Source: Chlamydiia bacterium
Lineage (GTDB): Bacteria; Chlamydiota; Chlamydiia; Chlamydiales; FEN-1388
Direction of reading: 5' to 3'
Length of the DNA: 9,174 bases
NCBI GenBank assembly: GCA_028293095.1
Contig: JAQGPK010000035.1
Coordinates: 1-9,174, forward strand
Of this stretch, positions 1-5,326 are shown piece after piece. How positions within the stretch are numbered: position 1 is the stretch's first letter; each line of letters starts with the position of its first letter. A program made the position numbers and the translations under genes. A model generated the notes under the pieces. The model made no database searches. It was not told the origin of the DNA and saw only the letters and a list, made by a program, of their open reading frames with translations.

Positions 1-1092
1 TTATTTGAGGAGTTCTTGGTACTCTTCGGATAGTTTATACTTTCTTCCTTTATTTGATGGGTCGACAATGTCTATAAAACCGCTTTTAACCCAGTTGGCA
101 CAAAGTGCTGCGCTCGTACGTGGTTTATATCCGAAGAGTTCTCCAATTTGACGGCTTGTAACTGTCTCAAATTCTTGAAATAGGTGTAAGATTTTCCGTT
201 GTCGAGGATCTAATTTTTTAATGAGGATGCTTTTATCAGGAGAGCCTTGTGCATCAGCTTTTTCCATGCGCTTTAATACATTTTCAAATGAACTCGCCAT
301 ACCTTCGATGAAATACTCAATCCATTTTGTTATATCAGATTCAGCACGACCCATATAGTAATTGTGAGATGTACCAATGCTAATGGCTTCATAATATGCC
401 CCTAAATTGCGAGCATAGTACTCTTCTAAGGAATAGAGCCCTTTCAAATCATAGCCTCGAAGATGTAAAATAAGTGTAGTAAGTAATCTGGCTGTTCTTC
501 CATTGCCATCATAATATGGATGTATAGTTGCAAACTGATAATGAACGATGGCTGCGGCAACAGGGCAGGGTAGATCAGTGCTTGTTTGAATCCAGCGTAT
601 CATTTCTACCATTAAATTTTTTACATTCTTAGCTTCTGGTGGCATATAGACAATAGTTTTCGTTCTGGCATCACGAATGACATTTTGTCCATCACGATAT
701 TCTGTTGGCTTTACTCTCGTTCTTCCATCAGCCATTACGAGTGCATGTAGTGTTTGGATCATTTTTTCTGTTATGATTGCACCTGTAGCTGCCCATTTTT
801 CTACTTGTGTGAGAGCTGCATAATAACCCTTCACTTCCTGTTCGTCACGTTCACGTCCTGGAAAGTGACCTTCATGCTTAAGAATTTTTTCAACTTGATT
901 TGGTTCAAGCCTATTGCCTTCGATCATTGTCGAATAATGGGTTGTGTACAATCGTGCGGTCTCTCTTAAAGAGGAAAGAACTGTTGGAGTCACAGGTAGG
1001 TGTAGTATTCTTTCTTTTGTTGCTTCAATGTGAATAAGGCAATTCATGATTTTTGAAGTAATCGTATAAGTAGGGTCAAACTTTATCAGCAT
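1..1092 (-). CDS. Fic family AMP-transferase with N-terminal inhibitory motif and C-terminal winged helix
   Basis: The 363-residue product carries a full Fic active-site motif, HPYYDGNGRTAR at residues 191-202, with catalytic His191, acidic Asp195 and the two arginines Arg199 and Arg202. Fic proteins of this type move AMP from ATP onto a hydroxyl side chain of a target protein. Near the N-terminus STMIEG (54-59) fits the inhibitory motif (S/T)xxxE(G/N); Glu58 would pair with Arg202 and block productive ATP binding, which makes this a class II, self-inhibited Fic. The domain order is an N-terminal Fic_N-like region (about 1-90), the Fic core (about 105-225), a linker, and a C-terminal winged-helix-like segment (about 295-355, with TSRQIGELFGYKPRTSAAL as the helix-turn-helix). 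The stop codon is at 1-3, so the gene is complete. The start at 1092 lies inside one of four repeated 11-bp elements and has no clear Shine-Dalgarno sequence. The gene is divergent from leuS. Target protein unknown. Confidence 0.93.
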   Translation of the reverse strand: MLIKFDPTYTITSKIMNCLIHIEATKERILHLPVTPTVLSSLRETARLYTTHYSTMIEGNRLEPNQVEKILKHEGHFPGRERDEQEVKGYYAALTQVEKWAATGAIITEKMIQTLHALVMADGRTRVKPTEYRDGQNVIRDARTKTIVYMPPEAKNVKNLMVEMIRWIQTSTDLPCPVAAAIVHYQFATIHPYYDGNGRTARLLTTLILHLRGYDLKGLYSLEEYYARNLGAYYEAISIGTSHNYYMGRAESDITKWIEYFIEGMASSFENVLKRMEKADAQGSPDKSILIKKLDPRQRKILHLFQEFETVTSRQIGELFGYKPRTSAALCANWVKSGFIDIVDPSNKGRKYKLSEEYQELLK

Positions 1093-1153
1093 AATAACGG
1101 CACTTTATCTGCATTTAGGGGTATCTCTATCATGCCGATAAAATGCAGATAAA
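1082..1153. promoter_or_regulatory. Cluster of four 11-bp elements (ATGCNGATAAA), probable operator
   Basis: Four copies of ATGCNGATAAA occur in 72 bp. On the minus strand they are at 1092-1082 (ATGCTGATAAA, overlapping the Fic start codon) and 1114-1104 (ATGCAGATAAA). On the plus strand they are at 1132-1142 (ATGCCGATAAA) and 1143-1153 (ATGCAGATAAA), directly abutting. The two minus copies are 22 bp apart and the two plus copies 11 bp apart, so copies within each pair face the same side of the helix. The copies at 1104-1116 and 1143-1153 lie in a perfect 13-bp inverted repeat (1104-1116 with 1141-1153). No other copy was found in the window. The Fic protein has a C-terminal winged helix, so self-repression is the simplest reading, but this is an inference. 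Confidence 0.7.
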
Positions 1154-1157
1154 TCAA
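1129..1157 (-). promoter_or_regulatory. Candidate promoter of the Fic gene
   Basis: Read on the minus strand, TTGATT (1157-1152) and CATGAT (1134-1129) are separated by exactly 17 bp; each matches four of six positions of the sigma-70 type -35 and -10 boxes. It lies 37 bp upstream of the Fic start codon. Two copies of the repeated element ATGCNGATAAA fill the spacer, so anything bound there would compete with RNA polymerase. The assignment is by motif and spacing only. Confidence 0.42.
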
Positions 1158-1192
1158 CTTTTTTGTTTGAACTGGGTAAATTTTAGGAAATC

Positions 1193-1201
1193 TGCTACTA
1201 T
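1193..1201 (+). promoter_or_regulatory. Candidate extended -10 of the leuS promoter
   Basis: TGCTACTAT contains the TGn extension followed by TACTAT, which matches four of six positions of the -10 consensus, about 28 bp before the leuS start. The nearest -35-like hexamer, TTGAAC at 1167-1172, is 23 bp away and too far to pair well, so the site would have to work as an extended -10. Weak evidence, by position and motif only. Confidence 0.3.
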
Positions 1202-1228
1202 TTTTCCTAATAATTACAAGGAACTGTC

Positions 1229-3751
1229 ATGAAAAGTTACGACCATCAAGCGATTGAAAAGAAATGGCAAAAGATTTGGGATGAAAAAAAGACCTTTAAG
1301 GTTGAATGTGACTCATCTAAACCGAAGTACTATGTCCTAGATATGTTTCCTTATCCTTCCGGAGCAGGGTTACATGTAGGCCATGTTGTAGGCTATACCG
1401 CAACGGATATCATCTCTCGGTATAAGCGCATGCAGGGCTTTAATGTGCTCCATCCAATGGGTTGGGATAGTTTTGGACTTCCTGCAGAACAGTATGCAGT
1501 GCGTACAGGAACTCATCCAGCAGTCACAACAAAAGCAAATATTGATACCTATAGACGTCAACTTAAATCTTTAGGCTATAGTTATGATTGGGATCGCGAG
1601 ATGGCAACGAGTGATCCGAGCTATTATAAATGGACCCAATGGATTTTCACGAAGCTCTATGAAAAAGGACTTGCCTATGAGGCTGAAGTTTCAGTGAACT
1701 ACTGTCCATTTTTAGGAACAGTGCTTGCCAATGAAGAGGTAGATAATGGCAAATCCAAAGAGGGGGGCCATCCTGTTATTAAAAAGCCACTTCGTCAGTG
1801 GATGTTAAAAATTACAGAGTATGCAGATCGCTTGCTTCAGGATTTAGATCTTCTGGATTGGCCAAATTCAATCAAAGCATTGCAGGCAAATTGGATCGGA
1901 AGAAGCGAAGGCGCCTTAATCCATTTTCCTATTGAAAATTATCAAGAAAAAATTACAACGTTCACCACATGTCCTCATACTCTTTTTGGTGTGACCTTTC
2001 TTGTTTTAGCTCCAGAGCATGCGCTTGTTGATGTCCTCACGACACCTCAATATAAAGCAGCGGTCGCCTCCTATCGCGAAAAGGTAGCGCGTGAAACTGA
2101 CATTGAGCGTACTGACTGTAATAAAGAAAAGAGTGGGCTCTTTATTGGATCTTATGCAGTAAACCCAGTAACTGGCACAAAACTTCCGATTTGGATTGCA
2201 GACTACGTGCTTCCAACCTATGGCACAGGAGCAGTTCAGGCAGTACCGGCACACGACGCGCGCGATTTTGAATTTGCCAAAAAGTATACTCTTCCAATTA
2301 TTCAGGTTGTAAGACCTGAGGCTGTGACAGGGGAGGAGACTCAAGGAGCCTATGAAGAGAATGGTATCCTCATCAACTCTAAAAATGAAGAACTCTCACT
2401 TGATGGACTTTCAACAAATGATGCCAAAGAAAAGATTATTCACTTTTTAGAACAGAAGAAATTTGGCGCTCGTAAAGTGCAGTATAAGCTCCGTGACTGG
2501 CTCTTTTCCCGCCAACGCTATTGGGGTGAGCCTATTCCAATTTTGCATTTTGAAGATGGAACAATGCGTGCTTTAGAGCTTGATGAACTTCCACTTCTCC
2601 CACCTGAGATCAGCGACTTTAAACCAACAGGCGATGGCCAGAGTCCCATATCTAAAGTAAAAGAATGGGTAGATATCATTGATCCAAAGACCAAGAAAAA
2701 AGCACGTCGAGAAACAAATACGATGCCTCAATGGGGCGGTTCTTGCTGGTACTATCTTCGCTTTTGTGATCCTTCAAATTCAATGGAGACGTGGTCAAAG
2801 GATATTGAAAAGTACTGGATGTCTGTTGATATGTATGTCGGCGGCGTTGAACATGCAGTCCTTCATCTACTCTATGCTCGGTTTTGGCATAAAGTGCTCT
2901 ATGATTTAGGCTTAGTATCAACTCCAGAGCCATTTAAAACACTGCGCAACCAAGGCTTGATTGTAGCGCCATCATTCAAAAATAGCTCCAATGTCTACAT
3001 TGCACCAGAGGATGTCATTGAAAAAGAGGGCAAGCATTTTCATAAAGCCACAGGAGAGCTTCTTCAGGCACAAGTTGAGAAGATGTCAAAATCAAAATTA
3101 AATGGCATATCACCTGATGAAATCATCGCAAGTATGGGCGCTGATGCATTAAGACTCTATGAAATGTTTATGGGCCCTCTTGAAAAAGAAAAAGTATGGA
3201 ATACTGATGCAGTGCAGGGGTGTCGTAGATTTTTAATACGTGCTTTTGATCTTATCCAATCGCCAAAAGTATCTGAGACAGAGACAGAAGAAGGGAAGAG
3301 GCTGATTCATAAACTGGTCCATAGAGTAACCGCTGATATGGAGCTTTTACAGTTTAACACAGTGATTGCGAAGATGATGGAGTTCATGAATGACTTTTCG
3401 GTACTCCCTTCCTATCCAAGAAGTGCATTGATCACTTTTGTACAGCTCCTTTCACCACTTGCGCCTCACATCGCTGAAGAGATGTGGGAGATACTCGGCT
3501 GCAAAGAGCTGCTTGTTTCAACTGCCTATCCAAAGGCAGATCCACATTATATTGAAGATGCTATCGTCACCTATGTATTTCAAGTAAATGGCAAGGTACG
3601 TGCGCGTATTGATCTTCCGAAAGATGAGACACAAGAGCGCCTCGTAGAACTTGCAAAGCAGCACCCCAATGCCTCCAAATTTTTGCAGGATGCAGCTATT
3701 CAAAAGGTGATTTTCGTACCGAATAAGCTTTTAAACTTTGTGATTGGATGA
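1229..3751 (+). CDS. leuS: Leucyl-tRNA synthetase
   Basis: This cytoplasmic class I enzyme charges tRNA-Leu with leucine using ATP. The 840-residue length is normal for bacterial LeuRS. The HIGH motif appears as HVGH (49-52) after PYPSGAGL, and KMSKS is at 618-622. A CP1 editing domain lies at about 225-415, with TTCPHT (246-251) at the threonine-rich site and YGTGAVQAVPAHDARDFEFAKKY at about 331-353. The catalytic core resumes with SRQRYWGEPIPI (428-437), followed by the anticodon-binding helices and a C-terminal domain ending KLLNFVIG. The usual TTRPDT of the editing site is changed to TTCPHT. The start is supported by AAGGAA (1218-1223) five bases upstream. The stop TGA (3749-3751) overlaps an ATG (3748) in an ATGA arrangement; that ATG once began the methyltransferase gene, now 1.5 kb away. 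Segments such as GCRRFLIRAFDL look chlamydial. Confidence 0.98.
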   Translation: MKSYDHQAIEKKWQKIWDEKKTFKVECDSSKPKYYVLDMFPYPSGAGLHVGHVVGYTATDIISRYKRMQGFNVLHPMGWDSFGLPAEQYAVRTGTHPAVTTKANIDTYRRQLKSLGYSYDWDREMATSDPSYYKWTQWIFTKLYEKGLAYEAEVSVNYCPFLGTVLANEEVDNGKSKEGGHPVIKKPLRQWMLKITEYADRLLQDLDLLDWPNSIKALQANWIGRSEGALIHFPIENYQEKITTFTTCPHTLFGVTFLVLAPEHALVDVLTTPQYKAAVASYREKVARETDIERTDCNKEKSGLFIGSYAVNPVTGTKLPIWIADYVLPTYGTGAVQAVPAHDARDFEFAKKYTLPIIQVVRPEAVTGEETQGAYEENGILINSKNEELSLDGLSTNDAKEKIIHFLEQKKFGARKVQYKLRDWLFSRQRYWGEPIPILHFEDGTMRALELDELPLLPPEISDFKPTGDGQSPISKVKEWVDIIDPKTKKKARRETNTMPQWGGSCWYYLRFCDPSNSMETWSKDIEKYWMSVDMYVGGVEHAVLHLLYARFWHKVLYDLGLVSTPEPFKTLRNQGLIVAPSFKNSSNVYIAPEDVIEKEGKHFHKATGELLQAQVEKMSKSKLNGISPDEIIASMGADALRLYEMFMGPLEKEKVWNTDAVQGCRRFLIRAFDLIQSPKVSETETEEGKRLIHKLVHRVTADMELLQFNTVIAKMMEFMNDFSVLPSYPRSALITFVQLLSPLAPHIAEEMWEILGCKELLVSTAYPKADPHYIEDAIVTYVFQVNGKVRARIDLPKDETQERLVELAKQHPNASKFLQDAAIQKVIFVPNKLLNFVIG

Positions 3752-3772
3752 AACTCATTTCTGAAGTTGCAG
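3719..3772 (+). repeat. 54-bp direct repeat, left copy (leuS/methyltransferase junction)
   Basis: This block is identical over 54 bases to 5273-5326. It covers the last codons of leuS, the ATGA stop/start overlap and the first eight codons of the methyltransferase reading frame (MKLISEVA). Beyond its right edge the sequence diverges from the intact methyltransferase gene. Together the two copies bracket an insertion. Confidence 0.97.
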
Positions 3773-3813
3773 TTTGCTTTAGTAGCAGTTTTAAAACGGA
3801 GGTGTCAACATAG
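3748..3813 (+). pseudogene. Truncated 5' end of a second methyltransferase gene
   Basis: A reading frame opens at the ATG that overlaps the leuS stop and runs 21 codons to TAG. Its first eight residues, MKLISEVA, are identical to those of the intact methyltransferase at 5302. Residues 9-19 (VCFSSSFKTEV) still resemble the matching AWFTTHLETIV: Phe, Thr and Val are kept and several other changes are conservative, with 20 of 33 bases identical. The resemblance then ends. The best reading is the start of a diverged homologue left by the event that inserted the following segment. The short divergent part makes homology beyond the perfect repeat suggestive, not proven. It could still be translated by coupling to leuS. 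Confidence 0.55.
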
Positions 3814-3972
3814 AAATAAAATTTGATTTGTATGGCTATTTATTAATTAAAGAAATAACAAAGCCCATTATGTCAATAAAAGTATTTTTATGTTGTAGTA
3901 AGCAATAAACTGGGTAAACTTTTATGACAAGACTATTGCAAATAATGCCCATTGCAAAATACTATAAAATCC

Positions 3973-4001
3973 TTGAAATTGAAATTAAATTTTGCTAAAT
4001 A
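3973..4001 (+). promoter_or_regulatory. Weak candidate promoter for the inserted gene
   Basis: TTGAAA (3973-3978) is followed after 17 bp by TAAATA (3996-4001), about 90 bp before the next start codon. The -35 is good but the -10 is poor. A TATAAA at 3963-3968 is a better -10 but has no properly spaced -35. The region is AT-rich, so chance matches are likely. Confidence 0.25.
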
Positions 4002-4090
4002 GATTTGGTCATACCTTTTTCGGCAGATGAGTAGTGAGTTGTCCGAAGAAGAATTTAGGATGATAAGTAAAGGTAATACAGGCGGCTATA

Positions 4091-5155
4091 ATGAATTATG
4101 CGAGAAGTCTACTGCTTCTATGGGTGATCTTTCTCGTCCCTCAATTAATTGCATCCCAAACTCTAGAACTACAGATTTTGGAATATTTTTGCCCCCAAAG
4201 GTTTGGCGATCTCCCTATTTCAAACTGGAATGATCCAACTTTGGTTGATTTTAATATTATTGAAAATTATTTGCGCGAAAGACAAGAGCGTATCGGTAGC
4301 AATCTAAAGGCTCATCAATATATCCTCCCAAGTCAGTTAGATGGCTGGATTTCTTATAGAATAGGACGGACAAAGCTTATAGATGATACAACACCAAAAT
4401 TAGTTAAAGTCAATTTTGGTAATAATCCGGATGAAAGGGAATGTTGTATTATTAGTTACGCAGGATGTTCCCATGGAGGGAGAAATTATGAAAACGCATT
4501 GATAGTTATGGTAAAAGCACTAGAGAAATTACAATTTAAGGGACATCTTATCTATCGAGTTGGAGGGTGGCCTAGTATCTCTAAAGGAAGACTTCGTTAT
4601 GCAGATGTTCCTTATGCTTTTAAACCCTTTATGTTTGAAGAGGCAAAAGACATGGGCTATAAACATATTTTGTGGCTAGATTCTTGCTGCATTCCTATTA
4701 AAGATCTTTCTCATATTTTTTCCCAGTTAAAAAGAAAGGGGTACTGTTATTATCATGAAGGATTAGAAACACATAAAAGTCTCGAAAGTTGGGATTACAT
4801 TCGAAAATCTCTTGATGCGCCGAAGCAAGAAAAATATATTAATGTAATCACCCAAATTGTCGGAATTTCTTGTGTTCATCCATCAGGTGTAACATTATTG
4901 GATGAATGGATTATTGCTGCTTGTAAAAAGCTTCCTTTTTTAAATCCAACGGCAGATCAATTATGTTTTTCGTTTTTAATTAACAAATATAATTTAATGA
5001 AAGGGCAATTACCCAAGTCAGTTAAATGCGAAAGTGCTTCTCCAACTTTTGAGTTGCCAAAAGAAGCTAAAAAAGCGTATTTTTATCATAATTATAACTT
5101 TGTCGATTCGGAAAAACCACCAAGTGAGTCGTTTTTTATTAATTTACAGCACTGA
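4091..5155 (+). CDS. Probable exported GT-A-like glycosyltransferase family protein
   Basis: The 354-residue protein starts with a signal-peptide-like segment: a short basic stretch (MNYAR), a hydrophobic core (LLLLWVIFLVPQLI, about 7-20) and a small-residue end near ASQ (21-23). There is no lipobox cysteine, so it is either secreted or anchored by this segment. The middle has the pattern of nucleotide-sugar transferases of the GT-A fold: KPFMFEEAKDMGYKHILWLDS (178-198), where the strand ending in LDS normally leads into the metal-binding DxD; then GISCVHPSG (258-266), and ADQLCFSF (288-295), where an Asp-Gln pair is typical. The expected second acidic residue is missing: the site reads DSCC (197-200). 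AGCSHGGRN (124-132) and RVGGWPSISKGRLRYADVPY (156-175) look conserved but were not recognised. AGGCGG (4080-4085) five bases before the ATG supports this start. It is the only gene in the inserted segment. The family call is by pattern, and the donor and acceptor are unknown. Confidence 0.6.
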   Translation: MNYARSLLLLWVIFLVPQLIASQTLELQILEYFCPQRFGDLPISNWNDPTLVDFNIIENYLRERQERIGSNLKAHQYILPSQLDGWISYRIGRTKLIDDTTPKLVKVNFGNNPDERECCIISYAGCSHGGRNYENALIVMVKALEKLQFKGHLIYRVGGWPSISKGRLRYADVPYAFKPFMFEEAKDMGYKHILWLDSCCIPIKDLSHIFSQLKRKGYCYYHEGLETHKSLESWDYIRKSLDAPKQEKYINVITQIVGISCVHPSGVTLLDEWIIAACKKLPFLNPTADQLCFSFLINKYNLMKGQLPKSVKCESASPTFELPKEAKKAYFYHNYNFVDSEKPPSESFFINLQH

Positions 5156-5236
5156 TTTATTATAACCATGATAATCTTAAGCCGAAAAATTTGAGCAATC
5201 AATAACAATTAGTAGCAGATGAACTTATATCAATCA

Positions 5237-5305
5237 ACACAAGAGCATCTCATGGAGCTTGCAAAACTACATCCGAATAAGCTTTTAAACTTTGTGATTG
5301 GATGA
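5237..5305 (+). pseudogene. Remnant of the 3' end of a second leuS
   Basis: In one frame this stretch reads TQEHLMELAKLHPN followed by KLLNFVIG and TGA. It matches LeuRS residues 801-814 (TQERLVELAKQHPN) at 11 of 14 positions and the last eight residues exactly. The 18 residues between HPN and KLLN in the intact protein are absent, an in-frame gap of 54 bases whose ends both carry CCNAAT. Upstream of the perfect repeat 32 of 42 bases match leuS, and many differences fall in third codon positions (GAG/GAA, AAA/AAG, CAT/CAC), as between two genes that both evolved under selection. It therefore looks like a piece of a diverged leuS from a relative. It ends in ATGA, overlapping the methyltransferase start. 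Confidence 0.8.
5252..5305 (+). promoter_or_regulatory. Possible 17-codon leader ORF coupled to the methyltransferase
   Basis: Within the leuS remnant, an ATG at 5252 is preceded six bases upstream by AAGAG (5241-5245), a Shine-Dalgarno-like sequence. The frame runs 17 codons to the TGA at 5303-5305, which overlaps the methyltransferase ATG as ATGA. The methyltransferase has no Shine-Dalgarno sequence of its own, so ribosomes finishing this minigene may restart on it, replacing the original coupling to leuS. This is an inference from the arrangement. Confidence 0.35.
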
Positions 5306-5326
5306 AACTCATTTCTGAAGTTGCAG
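5273..5326 (+). repeat. 54-bp direct repeat, right copy
   Basis: Identical to 3719-3772. It begins exactly at the CCGAAT where the leuS remnant switches from diverged to identical sequence, and ends eight codons into the methyltransferase gene. Confidence 0.97.

Larger units (their letters stand above)
3773..5272. other. Inserted segment splitting the leuS-methyltransferase pair
   Basis: About 1.5 kb lies between two perfect copies of a 54-bp junction sequence, so the intact order can be restored by removing one repeat and this segment. It holds one gene (4091-5155) and fragments of a second leuS (from 5237) and probably a second methyltransferase gene (to 3813). It looks more AT-rich than its surroundings: spot counts on two 60-base stretches gave about 35% GC, against about 43% for two stretches of the flanking genes. 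No transposase, integrase or terminal inverted repeat was seen, so homologous recombination is more likely than a transposon. The 277 bases at 3814-4090 hold no gene I can support, only AT-rich DNA with a possible promoter. Confidence 0.75.

Noticed and set aside
754..969. Plus-strand frame antisense to the Fic gene
   Set aside because: Its translation is an odd Cys/Phe-rich string mirrored from the conserved Fic coding sequence.
1370..1561. Minus-strand open frame inside leuS
   Set aside because: It is antisense to the conserved HIGH-motif region of leuS and its Cys-rich translation is typical of a shadow frame; the same applies to 2006-2344, 2676-2933 and 3518-3703.
3935..3958. ATTGCAAA repeated 16 bp apart as an operator
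   Set aside because: Two short AT-rich copies with no further copies or symmetry; the evidence is too thin to call a site.
4027..4233. A 68-codon frame starting just upstream of the inserted gene
   Set aside because: It overlaps the start of the longer gene at 4091 in another frame, shows no recognisable motif, and the longer frame has a signal-like N-terminus and its own Shine-Dalgarno sequence.
5210..5218. TAGTAGCAG at 3780-3788 and 5210-5218 as a second pair of insertion boundary repeats
   Set aside because: A nine-base match is expected many times by chance in 9 kb, and the flanks do not extend it.
5156..5236. Terminator after the inserted gene
   Set aside because: Only a weak AT-only inverted repeat (ATTAT/ATAAT) is present, without a GC stem or T-run.
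3773..5272. The insert as an insertion sequence or transposon
   Set aside because: There is no transposase and no terminal inverted repeat, and the 54-bp flanking repeat is much longer than usual target duplications and extends into gene remnants.
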